DNA of 64,000 bases from Stenotrophomonas rhizophila (GCF_000661955.1 NZ_CP007597.1:3796338-3860337), one strand, 5' to 3'; positions 1-7,980 are shown, counted from the stretch's first letter. Translations and numbers: made by a program. Notes: generated from the sequence alone by a model not told the origin.

Positions 1-30
1 CGGCGGTTGCCGGCCAGCGGCCGGCACTAC
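1..30 (-). repeat. SMAG-like (GTAG) palindromic repeat
   Basis: Read on the minus strand this starts with GTAG followed by a hairpin (GCCGGCCGCTGGCCGGC), the layout of the GTAG-type REP elements (SMAG) known from Stenotrophomonas. It lies just beyond the 3' end of nusB and may act as a transcript-end hairpin. Confidence 0.7.
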
Positions 31-143
31 CAGACGGGTCATTACCACCGGCGGGTCATCACCACCGGCGGGTCGTTGCCACCGGCGGGTCATTATCACC
101 GGCGGGGCATTACCACCGGCGGGTCATTACCACCGGCGGGTCA
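30..143. repeat. 17-bp tandem repeat (minisatellite) ending in the nusB stop codon
   Basis: About six head-to-tail copies of the 17-bp unit CCACCGGCGGGTCATTA begin at 45, 62, 79, 96, 113 and 130, preceded by a degenerate copy at 30-44. Units differ by one to three bases (for example TCATCA, TCGTTG, GGCATTA endings). The last, truncated copy contains the nusB stop codon, so the array has grown directly on the 3' edge of that gene. Length is not a multiple of three, but it lies after the stop. Confidence 0.9.
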
Positions 144-620
144 GTGACCCGATTCGACCTTGCGCCATTCCACGGCCGCGCGGTCCAGCACGCCGTTGAC
201 GTAGGTGTGGCCATGCTCGGAGCCGAAGCGCTTGGCCGACTCGATGGCTTCGTTGATGACCACGCGGTACGGCACGTCCAGGCGGTAGCGCATTTCGAAG
301 GCGGCCACGCGCAGCGCGGCGCGTTCGATGGCGTCCACTTCGTCGATGCTGCGGTCCAGGTACGGGGTCAGTGCCTCGTCCAGGTCCTTGCGGTTGTCCA
401 GCACGCCGTGGATCAGCGCTTCAAAATAGGCCAGGTCGGCGATTTCACGTGCCTGCTCGTGCGCGAACTGGGCAATCACGGTCTGCGCGTTGCCACCGGA
501 AATCTGCCACGCATAGATCGCCTGCAGGGCACGACGGCGCGCGCGCGAGCGCAGCACGGGGTCGATGCCATCACGGCGGACGGGTTTACCGGAGGGCTTG
601 CCCGGGTTCGACTTGTTCAC
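141..620 (-). CDS. nusB: Transcription antitermination factor NusB
   Basis: NusB binds boxA RNA together with ribosomal protein S10 and promotes antitermination on rRNA operons. The 159-residue product has a basic, Pro/Gly/Lys-rich leader of about 22 residues and then the all-helical NusB core: [14 protein letters not shown] near residue 26, and the family signature [18 protein letters not shown] followed by [10 protein letters not shown] near the C-terminus. The start is a GTG whose GTGA overlaps the ribH stop codon, so the two genes are probably translationally coupled. It is the last gene of ribE-ribB-ribH-nusB, the usual order in Xanthomonadaceae. The stop codon sits inside a 17-bp repeat array. 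Confidence 0.96.
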   Translation of the reverse strand: MNKSNPGKPSGKPVRRDGIDPVLRSRARRRALQAIYAWQISGGNAQTVIAQFAHEQAREIADLAYFEALIHGVLDNRKDLDEALTPYLDRSIDEVDAIERAALRVAAFEMRYRLDVPYRVVINEAIESAKRFGSEHGHTYVNGVLDRAAVEWRKVESGH

Positions 621-1084
621 GGCAACTGCTCCAGAAGATTGACCATTTCCAACGCCGTCAGTGCGGCTTCCTCACCCTTGTTGCCATGGCTGCCGCCGGC
701 ACGGGCCTCGGCATCCTCGGCGCGTTCCACGGCGAGCACGCCATTGAGCACCGGCACGCCGAAATCCAGCTGCACGCGCATCAGGCCTTCGGCGCAGCCA
801 TCGGCCACGTGTTCGTAGTGGCGGGTGTCGCCGCGGATCACACAGCCCAGGGCGATGATCGCGGCATGTTCGTGCGCGGCGGCCAGGCGGGCGGCCACCA
901 GCGGCAGTTCCCATGCGCCGGGCACACGGATCACGTCGATGGCGGCTTCGTCGATGCCGTTGCCGGCCAGGCTCTGCCGCGCGCCAGCGACCAGTACGTC
1001 GGTGATGCGGGCATTCCAGCGGCTGGCGAGGATGGCGAAACGGGCCTTTTCCGGAGTACGGAGGTCGCCTTCGTAGTGGCTCAT
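617..1084 (-). CDS. ribH: 6,7-dimethyl-8-ribityllumazine synthase
   Basis: Lumazine synthase condenses 5-amino-6-ribitylamino-uracil with 3,4-dihydroxy-2-butanone 4-phosphate, the penultimate step of riboflavin synthesis. The 155-residue product shows the family motifs in order: SRWN (residues 21-24), PGAWELP (substrate pocket), [16 protein letters not shown] (phosphate-binding loop and the catalytic histidine region), and [10 protein letters not shown] chose the ATG at 1084 (MSHYEGD) because family members start just before this acidic segment; an in-frame ATG six codons upstream is less likely. Its stop overlaps the nusB start. About 200 bp of palindromic repeats separate it from ribB, so it may depend on read-through or have its own weak promoter. 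Confidence 0.96.
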   Translation of the reverse strand: MSHYEGDLRTPEKARFAILASRWNARITDVLVAGARQSLAGNGIDEAAIDVIRVPGAWELPLVAARLAAAHEHAAIIALGCVIRGDTRHYEHVADGCAEGLMRVQLDFGVPVLNGVLAVERAEDAEARAGGSHGNKGEEAALTALEMVNLLEQLP

Positions 1085-1159
1085 GTTCGGCGTGGGGTCC
1101 AAAAGGTTGACTAGTTTAACGCGGGCGGGCCAGTTACGCCGGACAAGGGCCGGCGGCCA

Positions 1160-1280
1160 TGGCCGCGTAGCGCCGGGCTCTGCCCGGCTGACATTGCATG
1201 GCCCCGTAGAGCCGGGCTCTGCCCGGCTTGCGTTACGTGGTGGGGCGGTGGGTAGCCGGGCAGAGCCCGGCTCTACGGGC
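1160..1280. repeat. Cluster of three SMAG-like GTAG palindromes
   Basis: Two direct copies (about 1166-1190 and 1205-1229) of GTAG-GCCGGGCTCTGCCCGGC type and one inverted copy (about 1252-1277) fill the ribB-ribH gap. Each forms a GCCGGGC/GCCCGGC hairpin with the GTAG tetranucleotide at one foot. The second and third copies face each other, a common dimeric layout. They could stabilise or attenuate the operon transcript between ribB and ribH. Confidence 0.85.
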
Positions 1281-1286
1281 GGGCGG

Positions 1287-2384
1287 TCAGGGGGTGACCG
1301 TTTCCACTACTTCCAGCCCGTAGCCGGCCAGGCCGATCTGGCGGCGGGGGGTGCCCAGCACGCGCAGCTTGCCCAGGCCGAGGTCGGACAGGATCTGCGC
1401 ACCGGCGCCGTTGCGGCGCCACTGGCTCACATCCTTGTCCTTGCCCGGGGTCACCGGGGCCGGCTGTTGGCGCAGGCGGGCCAGCAGGCTGTTGGTGTCG
1501 CGCGGGGCCGACAGCACCACCATCACGCCGCGCTCGGCGGCGGCAATGGCGCGCAGGGCGTCGGTGGAGGCCACGCCGAAGTCGTCGCGGCGCCAGTGCA
1601 GCAGGTCGGCCAGCGGGTTCTCCACCTGCACCCGCACCAGGGTGGGCTCGGTGTCCGGGGTGCCACGGACCAGGGCGAAATGCAGGTCGTGGGCGATGCG
1701 GTCGCGGTAGGTGACCAGCTTGAAGGGGCCGAACTCGGTGTCGATCTCGCGCTCGTCCACGCGTTCGACCGTCTTCTCGGTGGCCAGGCGGTAGGCGATC
1801 AGGTCGGCGATCGAGCCCATCTTCAGGCCGTGCTCGCGGGCGAACACCTCCAGCTCCGGGCGGCGCGCCATGCTGCCGTCGGGGTTGAGGATCTCCACCA
1901 GCACGCCGGCCGGCTCCAGCCCGGCCAGCATGGCCAGGTCCACGCCCGCTTCGGTGTGACCGGCGCGGGTAAGCACGCCGCCCGGCTGGGCGATCAGCGG
2001 GAAGATGTGGCCCGGCTGGTGCAGGTCGGCCGGCTTGGCGTCCGGCTTCACCGCGGTGCGGATGGTGTGGGCGCGGTCGTAGGCCGAGATGCCGGTGGTA
2101 ACGCCCTCGGCCGCCTCGATGCTGACCGTGAAGTTGGTCTGGAACTGCGCGGTGTTGGCCTGGACCATCGGCGCCAGGCCGAGGTCGGCGGCGCGCTCGC
2201 GGGTGAGCGGCAGGCACACCAGGCCACGGCCGTGGGTGACCATGAAGTTGATGTCCGACGGCTTGACCAGCTCGGCGGCCATGATCAGGTCGCCTTCGTT
2301 CTCGCGGTCTTCGTCATCGACGATGACCACCATGCGGCCGAGGCGGATGTCTTCCAGGATCTCCGGAATGGGGGCGAAGTTCAT
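1287..2384 (-). CDS. ribB: 3,4-dihydroxy-2-butanone 4-phosphate synthase with degenerate GTP cyclohydrolase II-like domain (RibBX type)
   Basis: Residues 1-205 are a DHBP synthase domain that converts ribulose 5-phosphate to the four-carbon riboflavin precursor: the acidic loop [12 protein letters not shown] (residues 23-34), [11 protein letters not shown], and the [12 protein letters not shown] segment are intact. Residues 206-365 are shaped like RibA (GTP cyclohydrolase II) but contain no cysteine at all, whereas true RibA needs three zinc-binding cysteines. The C-terminal domain is therefore almost certainly not a working cyclohydrolase; such bifunctional-looking proteins have been called RibBX, and a separate ribA should exist elsewhere in the genome. 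The start overlaps the ribE stop by 4 nt (ATGA). Confidence 0.93.
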   Translation of the reverse strand: MNFAPIPEILEDIRLGRMVVIVDDEDRENEGDLIMAAELVKPSDINFMVTHGRGLVCLPLTRERAADLGLAPMVQANTAQFQTNFTVSIEAAEGVTTGISAYDRAHTIRTAVKPDAKPADLHQPGHIFPLIAQPGGVLTRAGHTEAGVDLAMLAGLEPAGVLVEILNPDGSMARRPELEVFAREHGLKMGSIADLIAYRLATEKTVERVDEREIDTEFGPFKLVTYRDRIAHDLHFALVRGTPDTEPTLVRVQVENPLADLLHWRRDDFGVASTDALRAIAAAERGVMVVLSAPRDTNSLLARLRQQPAPVTPGKDKDVSQWRRNGAGAQILSDLGLGKLRVLGTPRRQIGLAGYGLEVVETVTP

Positions 2385-3007
2385 GCCGCATCTCCTTGTA
2401 CGTGCGAACCGGTGGCCGGCACACTGATCAGGCGTTCCACGTAGCGGGCCACCAGGTCGATTTCCAGGTTGACCGCGCTGCCCACGCCGGTGGCGGCGAA
2501 AGCGGTATTGGCCACGGTGTGCGGGATCAGCGCGACCTCGAAGCCCTGCGCATCCACCTCGTTGACGGTCAGGCTGACGCCGTCCACGCAGATCGAGCCC
2601 TTCTTGGCGATGTAGCGCAGCAGCGCGGGCGGCGCGGCGAAGCGCCAGCGCTGGGCGCGGGCGTCGTTATGGATGGAGAGCACCTGGCCCAGGCCGTCGA
2701 CATGGCCGCTGACCAGGTGGCCGCCGAGGCGGTCGGTCGGGCGCATGGCGCGTTCGAGGTTGATCACCGCGCCGTCGGCCAGCTGGCCCAGCGTGGTCAG
2801 GCCGAGGGTTTCAGTGGACGCGTCGGCCTGGAAGGACGTGGCGTCGTGGGCGATGACGGTCAGGCAGACGCCATTGATGGCGATGCTCTCGCCCATCTGC
2901 ACGTTGTCGAACGGCAGGGTGCCCACGTTGAAGGTAAAGCGGACGTCGCCGCCGAGGGTGTCGCGTGCGGCCAGACGGCCGACGCCTTCGATGATTCCAG
3001 TAAACAA
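2381..3007 (-). CDS. ribE: Riboflavin synthase, alpha subunit
   Basis: Dismutates two 6,7-dimethyl-8-ribityllumazine molecules to riboflavin. The 208-residue protein has the two homologous lumazine-binding repeats: repeat one with FTGIIEGVG and INGVCLTV, repeat two with GHLVSGHVDGLG and VDGVSLTVNEV. The start is a TTG at 3007: the family always begins MFTGIIE, and the codon before FTGIIE is TTG with GGAG nine bases upstream; no ATG or GTG fits. It is the first gene behind the FMN riboswitch, separated by an 80-nt leader, and is followed by ribB with a 4-nt overlap. A rare start codon behind a riboswitch is compatible with translational control. Confidence 0.95.
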   Translation of the reverse strand: MFTGIIEGVGRLAARDTLGGDVRFTFNVGTLPFDNVQMGESIAINGVCLTVIAHDATSFQADASTETLGLTTLGQLADGAVINLERAMRPTDRLGGHLVSGHVDGLGQVLSIHNDARAQRWRFAAPPALLRYIAKKGSICVDGVSLTVNEVDAQGFEVALIPHTVANTAFAATGVGSAVNLEIDLVARYVERLISVPATGSHVQGDAA

Positions 3008-3086
3008 GGAACGTTCTCCGCGAAAAGTGAGCGAAAAACGCCGCAAGGCATATAGGTGCACACCGAGCCCAAGGCCCGGTCGCACC

Positions 3087-3224
3087 GTCTTCTTTCATCC
3101 GGACTATACCGTCGGCTCCGGCATTGGACCGGATCTGCTGACCTTCCGGCGGGGCCGGAAGCGCTCGCGGGCTCGTGCTTGCGCACCTACCGCCGGTGGG
3201 GAATCGCACCCCGCCCTGAAGACG
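3087..3224 (-). promoter_or_regulatory. FMN riboswitch (RFN element)
   Basis: On the minus strand the conserved RFN core is readable in order: CAGGGCGGGGTGCGATTCCC, CACCGGCGGTAGGTG, AGCCCGCGAGCG, a variable GC-rich stem, GGTCAGCAGATCCGGT, CCGGAGCCGACGGTATAGTC and the closing CGGATGAAAGAAG. It binds FMN and shuts off riboflavin genes. The 3' end lies about 80 nt before the ribE TTG; that leader can form ACCGGGCC-TTG-GGCTCGGT but shows no clear U-tract terminator. Confidence 0.97.
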
Positions 3225-3251
3225 TTTGTGTACCGGCGAGCCGGCGCGGCC

Positions 3252-3257
3252 ATTGTA
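3252..3257 (-). promoter_or_regulatory. Candidate -10 box (TACAAT) for the rib riboswitch transcript
   Basis: Minus-strand TACAAT lies about 28 nt upstream of the riboswitch 5' edge, a good place for a sigma-70 -10 box. No convincing -35 hexamer is visible 17 nt further up, so this is only a candidate. Confidence 0.35.
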
Positions 3258-3387
3258 ACAGGGCAACCTGACTGCTCGCTTTTTGTGAAGTTCTGGTTAA
3301 AATCCGCTCGCGCGGCAGTGATCGCCGCTCCTGTCGCCCATTGATGGGTCGGCTGAAATGGACCTCAACACCACCCAAGGAACCTGC

Positions 3388-4026
3388 ATGCGCAAGATTC
3401 TCCTGGCCGCCGCCCTGCTGGCCGCCGCCCCGCTTTCCGCCGTTGCGGCCGAAGGCCTGAGCTACACCTACGTGGAAGGTGGCTGGACCCAGCTGCAGCT
3501 GGACCGTAATGGCGCTCCCTCCAAGCCGAAGCTGGACGGCGGTTACGTCCGCGGCTCGTTCGCCATCGCCGAACAGGTGCATGTGTTCGGTGCCTACAGC
3601 ACCGTGTCCAAGACCAACACCTACGACCTGGGCAGCTATGACGTGCGCGTCAAGCAGGAGCTGAAGCAGCCGGAGCTGGGCATCGGCTACCACATGCCGA
3701 TGAGCGACCGCGTCGACTTCACCACCGACATCGCCTGGCTGCGCATCAACAACGAAGCCAAGTACGAAGCCGACGGCTTCGACACCGAGCGCTTCAAGGA
3801 ACACACCAACGCTGCCCGCGCCACCCTGGGCGTGCGTGGCAAGCCCTCGCCGCGTACCGAAGCCTGGTTGAAGGCCGGTTACATCGACGGCAGCGACATG
3901 GACGGCACCTGGACCGGCACCCTTGGTGGCCAGGTCAACTTCACCCCGACCTGGGGTCTGGTGGGCGAAGTGCAGGCGTACGACGAAGTCACCCAGTATT
4001 CGGTGGGCGTGCGCGCGAGTTTCTGA
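3388..4026 (+). CDS. Ax21-like exported outer-membrane beta-barrel protein
   Basis: A 212-residue protein with a clean Sec signal peptide (MRKILLAAALLAAAPLSAVA, cleaved near A21) followed by alternating hydrophobic/polar strands such as SYTYVEGGWTQLQL, GYVRGSFAIAE, HVFGAYSTVS and a terminal YSVGVRASF ending in phenylalanine, the usual outer-membrane barrel signal. The opening EGLSYTYVEGGW strongly resembles the Ax21 family of Xanthomonas and Stenotrophomonas outer-membrane/vesicle proteins. I use the ATG at 3388, with AAGGA just upstream, rather than an in-frame ATG 30 nt earlier that adds a polar tail before the signal. It lies divergently from the riboswitch, inserted between ribE and ribD, and ends at a strong terminator. 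Function beyond surface location is not settled from sequence. Confidence 0.75.
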   Translation: MRKILLAAALLAAAPLSAVAAEGLSYTYVEGGWTQLQLDRNGAPSKPKLDGGYVRGSFAIAEQVHVFGAYSTVSKTNTYDLGSYDVRVKQELKQPELGIGYHMPMSDRVDFTTDIAWLRINNEAKYEADGFDTERFKEHTNAARATLGVRGKPSPRTEAWLKAGYIDGSDMDGTWTGTLGGQVNFTPTWGLVGEVQAYDEVTQYSVGVRASF

Positions 4027-4061
4027 TCGGGCTGCAGCGGTTCGCCGCTGCGCCGTGATCG

Positions 4062-4091
4062 AACGGGTCCCGAAAGGGGCCCGTTTTTTTT
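4062..4091 (+). terminator. Rho-independent terminator of the Ax21-like gene
   Basis: AACGGGTCCC-GAAA-GGGGCCCGTT is followed by a run of nine T residues, 35 nt after the stop codon: a textbook intrinsic terminator. Confidence 0.93.
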
Positions 4092-4212
4092 TGCTTCTTC
4101 GCCCATCTGAGCGGAGCGTCTTGTTGCAAGGCCGTCGCAGAGTGACCACGCCGCGACGCGGATAGCCGGGGGCAGGCCGGCTGGCGTCTCCGATTCGGCC
4201 GGTCGCGAGCGT

Positions 4213-4481
4213 GAGGGCCCCGTAGCAGCCGGTAGGCCCCTGGTGCAAACGTCCCCCGGCCGCTGGGCGGCCTCCTCCTTTATTTTGCCCAGGAGCCTAC
4301 CGGCTGCTACGGGGCTCGGCTTGCGGTGCGCAGGTGGACGCCACGCTTTTCTGACGCTGGGCGGTGGGTCGGGCGCTGGGCCCCCATGCCCTTGGAGGCG
4401 AAATAAAGGAGGAGGTGGCGGCCGCAGGCCGACGCCGGGGGACATTCGCCGGAAAGGGCATGGGGGCCCAGTGCCCGACCC
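4213..4481. repeat. Pair of large hairpins whose loops are copies of each other in opposite orientation
   Basis: Hairpin 1 has arms 4217-4242 and 4288-4314 (core GTAGCAGCCGGTAGG / CCTACCGGCTGCTAC). Hairpin 2 has 28-nt arms 4366-4393 and 4454-4481 (core GGGCCCCCATGCCC) with a single mismatch that is still a G-U pair. The loop of hairpin 1 (4247-4288) read backwards reproduces most of the loop of hairpin 2 (4396-4443): both carry AAATAAAGGAGGAGG then GGCCGC/GGCCG and CCGGGGGAC. So this is an inverted pair of one element with different terminal stems. Weaker complementarity extends to about 4340 and 4520. There is no ORF of note; this element plus the terminator fills the gap 4027-4631. Confidence 0.85.
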
Positions 4482-4631
4482 GCCGACGGCCGCGCCTGGA
4501 AAGCGTCAAAGCACGTTTCTGCCTGCCCCTCAGAAGGGCGAAGCACCTTTTTCCGGTTCTTCTCCGGCGCGTCATCGATGTAGCGGTGAAATGCGCTAGG
4601 CTTCCGCGCCCTGCATTGGACGCTGACCGCC

Positions 4632-5516
4632 ATGAAAACCCGCCACGTACTGGCCACCTCCCTGTTGCTGTGCATGCCGCTGCTGGCCACTGCCGCTGCA
4701 CCGGCACCGCTGACGCCCGAGCAGACCTTCGACCTGTATGCCCGGGTGATGCTGGAAGACGACGCCGCGGCGGCGCGCACGCTCAACGACGCGCTGCGCC
4801 CTGCCTTCGATGGCCAGGACTCGCTTGAATTCAACAAGGGCGCGTTCGCCGGTGCGCTCGCCGCACCGCTGCAGGGCCTGCTCGCGGCAGCAGGCAGCGA
4901 CAACGCGCGTATCGAGGCGATGCCTGCCGTGGTCGCGGCCAACCTGGGCAAGACCCGGTGCCGCGCGCAGGGCAGCACCCTGCGCGACAACGACGCCGTG
5001 GACGGCGCGAAGGTCGCCACGGTCGACTTCACCTGCCAGGTGACCGTACTGGATGGCCTGCGCCCCCTGTTCGATGCCAGCGTGGCCGACAACACCCCGG
5101 CCGGGCTGAAGCGCTTCACCGACGGCTACGTGGCGGCGGTCAGCAGCGGTCCGCGCCGCGAGGTACGCGGCAGCGTGGATCTGTACCCGGCCAAGGACAA
5201 CGGTTACTGGTACAGCGGCAACCTCGACGCGCTGGTGGCGCCGGTGGTGGAGGCGCTGCTGCCGTTCGATGCGTGGCAGCAGGAAGCTGCCGCGAAGCAC
5301 GCGCCGACGCTGACCGGCGTGGCCAGCTGCGACCTGTTGTTGCAGCAGCACCGGCAGTGCGTGGCGAAGATCGCGCCGGAGCAGCTCAATGGCGTGGATG
5401 CGATGGCCGACGAGTTGCGGGACAAGGCCCAGACCCAATCGGTGGAGGCCATGGTGCAGGAGTGCAAGGCGCTGCGCTCGATTGCCGAAATGATGTGGAC
5501 CGACGCCTGCCGTTGA
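4632..5516 (+). CDS. Exported protein of unknown function
   Basis: I do not recognise a family. The 294-residue product starts with a Sec signal peptide (MKTRHVLATSLLLCMPLLATAAA, cleavage after about residue 22-24). The mature part is mostly helical and acidic, with four or five cysteines that could form disulfides: TRCRAQ, FTCQVTVL, SCDLLLQQHRQC, QECKAL and the penultimate DACR. The central section (TVDFTCQVTVLDGL ... RREVRGSVDLYPAKDNGYWYSG) looks like a small beta domain. It stands alone, after the paired-hairpin element, and runs convergently into ribD with a 26-nt gap holding a GGCCCTGATC/GATCAGGGCC hairpin. Periplasmic location is likely; nothing points to a substrate. Confidence 0.8.
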   Translation: MKTRHVLATSLLLCMPLLATAAAPAPLTPEQTFDLYARVMLEDDAAAARTLNDALRPAFDGQDSLEFNKGAFAGALAAPLQGLLAAAGSDNARIEAMPAVVAANLGKTRCRAQGSTLRDNDAVDGAKVATVDFTCQVTVLDGLRPLFDASVADNTPAGLKRFTDGYVAAVSSGPRREVRGSVDLYPAKDNGYWYSGNLDALVAPVVEALLPFDAWQQEAAAKHAPTLTGVASCDLLLQQHRQCVAKIAPEQLNGVDAMADELRDKAQTQSVEAMVQECKALRSIAEMMWTDACR

Positions 5517-5542
5517 GATGAAAGCCGGCCCTGATCCCCGGA

Positions 5543-6625
5543 TCAGGGCCGCAGCAGCAGCCGCAGGTCGTCGCCCACCTGGCGCTGGTCCACCACGCGC
5601 ATCCGACGCTGCTGCTCCATCGCATGGATGCCCAGCCCGGACAGCAGCGGCAAGCCGTGTTCGCCCAGCAACGTGGGCGCCTGGTAGAGCAGCAGCTCAT
5701 CCACCCAGCCGCCGGCCAGCAATGCGCCGGCCAGCGTCGCACCGGCTTCGGTGTGCACTTCGTTGATCTCGCGCGCGGCCAACAGCGCCAGCACCGCGCC
5801 CAGGTCGAGGCGACCCTCGCGGCTGGCCACGCTGGCAAAGTCCGCATCGGCCGCGTCCGGCGCACTCACTGCCGCCTCGTGCAGGTACAGCGCGCGACCC
5901 TTTCCTCCGCGCACGCGCGCGCATTCCAGCGAGCGCAGGCGTGAATCGAGTATCACGCGCAGTGGCGGCAGCACCTCGGTGTCGGGCAGGCGCACGGTCA
6001 GCATCGGGTCGTCGGCCAGCACGGTGTCCGCGCCGGTCAGGATGGCACCCGCACGCGCGCGCCAGTGCTGCACGTCCTCGCGCGCGGCCGCGCCGGTGAT
6101 CCACTTTGATGTGCCGTCGGCCATCGCGGTGCGGCCATCCAGGCTGGCGGCCAGCTTCACCCGCAGCCACGGCCGGCCGCGCTCGATGCGCGACAGGAAC
6201 CCGCGGTTGAGGTCGCGCGCCTGCGCGGCCATGAGGCCTTCGGCAACCTCGATCCCCGCTTCCCGCAGCAGCACGAAGCCGCCGCCATCGACCTTCGGGA
6301 AGGGATCGCGCATCGCCGCCACCACGCGGGTGATACCTGCTTCGATCAGCGCCAACGCGCAGGGCGGGGTGCGGCCGTGGTGCGCGCAAGGTTCCAGGGT
6401 GACGTAGGCGGTGGCACCCCGCGCGCGGTCGCCGGCCTCGCGCAGTGCAAAGACTTCGGCGTGCGGGCCACCGGTGCGCTGGTGCCAACCCTGCCCTACC
6501 ACCTCGCTGCCGTGGGCGATCACACAGCCCACCATGGGATTGGGCCGCGCGGTGTACGCCGCCCGTTCGGCCAGACGCAGCGCCTGGGCCATGTGCAGGT
6601 GGTCGAGCGCGGAAAATTCAGTCAT
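5543..6625 (-). CDS. ribD: Bifunctional riboflavin deaminase/reductase RibD
   Basis: Catalyses deamination of the pyrimidine precursor and then reduction of the ribosyl side chain in riboflavin synthesis. 360 residues: the N-terminal cytidine-deaminase-like domain (about 1-145) has the zinc motif GPHAEVFAL and the partner PCAHHGRTPPCALAL; the C-terminal reductase domain (about 150-358) has RPWLRVKLAASLDGRTA, SKWITGAAAREDVQHWRA, the NADPH-pocket run AGAILTGADTVLADDPMLTVR, and GGWVDELLLYQAPTLLG. The 3' end converges on an unrelated exported protein. In related genomes ribD lies directly before ribE; here about 2.5 kb of other genes separate the two, so ribD is probably not under the riboswitch and is likely read from nrdR. 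Confidence 0.96.
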   Translation of the reverse strand: MTEFSALDHLHMAQALRLAERAAYTARPNPMVGCVIAHGSEVVGQGWHQRTGGPHAEVFALREAGDRARGATAYVTLEPCAHHGRTPPCALALIEAGITRVVAAMRDPFPKVDGGGFVLLREAGIEVAEGLMAAQARDLNRGFLSRIERGRPWLRVKLAASLDGRTAMADGTSKWITGAAAREDVQHWRARAGAILTGADTVLADDPMLTVRLPDTEVLPPLRVILDSRLRSLECARVRGGKGRALYLHEAAVSAPDAADADFASVASREGRLDLGAVLALLAAREINEVHTEAGATLAGALLAGGWVDELLLYQAPTLLGEHGLPLLSGLGIHAMEQQRRMRVVDQRQVGDDLRLLLRP

Positions 6626-6698
6626 GGCAATGATCAGTCGGCGGCAGGCGTGCAGCGCCGATGGTAGCCCAGCCAGGGTCGCCGCGAGGCGGCCGGCA

Positions 6699-7220
6699 TC
6701 AGCCCTTCTTTTTCTTTTCCAGCGGAATCACACCGCCCAGCAGCTGCAGTTGCTCGGTGCTGGCCGGCAGGTCGCGTTCGAGTTTTTCGATTTCCTCGCG
6801 GAAATCGGCCACGTCGCCGAAGCTGCGGTACACCGAGGCGAAACGCACATAGCCGACATGGTCGAGCTTGCGCAGTTCATTCATGACGAACTCGCCGATC
6901 TTGATCGACGGGATTTCGCGTTCGCCGCAGACACGTGCCTGCTGCATCACCGCACGCACCGCCAGTTCGATTTCGTCTTCGGGCACCGGGCGCTTCTGCA
7001 GCGCGCGATCGAAGCCACTGCGCACCTTGCGCGCGTCGAAGGCTTCGCGGCTGCCGTCGCTCTTGACGATGGCCGGCAGTTTCAACTCGATGGTTTCCAG
7101 GGTGCTGAAGCGTTCGTTGCAGGCCTCGCACTCACGCCGACGCCGGATCGTCGCCCCGTCTTCAGAGACGCGCGAGTCGATTACACGGGTATCGGCATGC
7201 TGGCAGAACGGACAGTACAT
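6699..7220 (-). CDS. nrdR: Transcriptional repressor NrdR
   Basis: NrdR senses ATP/dATP and represses ribonucleotide reductase genes through NrdR boxes. 173 residues: an N-terminal zinc ribbon with two CxxC pairs (MYCPFC at 1-6 and CEAC near 32-35, with the RRRREC linker), then an ATP-cone domain ([20 protein letters not shown] near residue 50, and [10 protein letters not shown]...[20 protein letters not shown]). The C-terminal tail is lysine-rich (EKKKKG). It lies 73 nt upstream of ribD on the same strand. A piece of its coding sequence is repeated at 7911-7980. Confidence 0.97.
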   Translation of the reverse strand: MYCPFCQHADTRVIDSRVSEDGATIRRRRECEACNERFSTLETIELKLPAIVKSDGSREAFDARKVRSGFDRALQKRPVPEDEIELAVRAVMQQARVCGEREIPSIKIGEFVMNELRKLDHVGYVRFASVYRSFGDVADFREEIEKLERDLPASTEQLQLLGGVIPLEKKKKG

Positions 7221-7303
7221 GGAACGCCTTGCATCAGGAAAACGTCATGCCGTGGTCACGGCAGCGTCGCAACGGTACCTGAGAAGGACAGCCCGCACAA
7301 ATA

Positions 7304-7783
7304 TCAGGTGCGCAGGGTCATCGTCCCGGCCCCCTCCCGCCACCGCAGCCAGGCCAGGTGCGCCGCGCAACCGGCCAGCGGCGTGCCGGCCCACAGGTAA
7401 CGCCCGTACTGGCTGGACTCCAGGCCGCTGCCGAACCGCAGCATGGCCCACCACGTCACGGCCTGCACCAGCAGCGCGGCCAGCAGGAACCACCAGGCCC
7501 GGGCGCTGCCTTGCCGCAGCGGCCGGCGCCGCACTAACCAGTCCCAGCCCAGCCGCGCCATCGCCGCAGCGCCCGCCAGCACCGTGCCGTACCACGCCAG
7601 GAAGCCCCGCCGCAGTCCGACCAGCGAAACACCGCCTTCAAAGGCGGCCAACGGCACGATCGTCACGAAGCACGACAACGAGACGAGCATCAAGGGCAGA
7701 CCTACTGCCAGCAGATGGACGGCGAAACCGATCTGATACCGGGAAGGCGAGGGAATCAACTGCGGAGGGACGGGATACGTCAC
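7304..7783 (-). CDS. Small multi-pass membrane protein, unknown
   Basis: I do not recognise a family. Using the GTG at 7783 (GAGG 8 nt upstream) the product is 159 residues beginning MTYPVPPQLIPSP, with four hydrophobic segments: VHLLAVGLPLMLVSLSCFVTI, GFLAWYGTVLAGAAAMARLGW, AWWFLLAALLVQAVTWWAML and YLWAGTPLAGCAAHLAW. Basic residues (RRRPLRQ, WLRWREG) lie between them, fitting an inner-membrane protein. The frame stays open far upstream, and that open stretch includes a fragment resembling nrdR, but there is no ribosome-binding site to suggest translation from there. With the two paralogous membrane proteins upstream it forms a small cassette between glyA and nrdR. Confidence 0.65.
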   Translation of the reverse strand: MTYPVPPQLIPSPSRYQIGFAVHLLAVGLPLMLVSLSCFVTIVPLAAFEGGVSLVGLRRGFLAWYGTVLAGAAAMARLGWDWLVRRRPLRQGSARAWWFLLAALLVQAVTWWAMLRFGSGLESSQYGRYLWAGTPLAGCAAHLAWLRWREGAGTMTLRT

Positions 7784-7910
7784 GTGTTCTGCCTCGAAAC
7801 AGCCGCACGTCACGGCTTCGGGCGACGCTAGAACCAATCGCCCGCGCTCGAATATGCAATTAATCCGAAAATCACCTGTGCCTGACCAGCCGGCTGCACC
7901 CGGTACAGAA

Positions 7911-7980
7911 TTCTGCCGCGCGCGATCGAAGCCGCTGCACACATTGCGCGCGTCGAGTTCTTCGCGGCTATCGTCGCCAC
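7911..7980 (-). pseudogene. Duplicated fragment of nrdR
   Basis: About 70 bp here match the nrdR segment 6993-7062 at roughly 85 percent of positions by eye (shared runs include GCGCGATCGAAGCC, TTGCGCGCGTCGA and TTCGCGGCT). Translated in the same frame it reads DSREELDARNVCSGFDRARQ against [21 protein letters not shown] of NrdR. It has no start, zinc ribbon or rest of the ATP cone, so it is a decayed partial duplication. Confidence 0.85.

Noticed and set aside
30..143. Possible CRISPR array
   Set aside because: Units of 17 bp are contiguous with no spacers and there are no cas genes.
4501..4631. Possible terminator near AAGCACCTTTTTCCGG
   Set aside because: The T-run has no adjacent stable stem and precedes rather than follows a gene.
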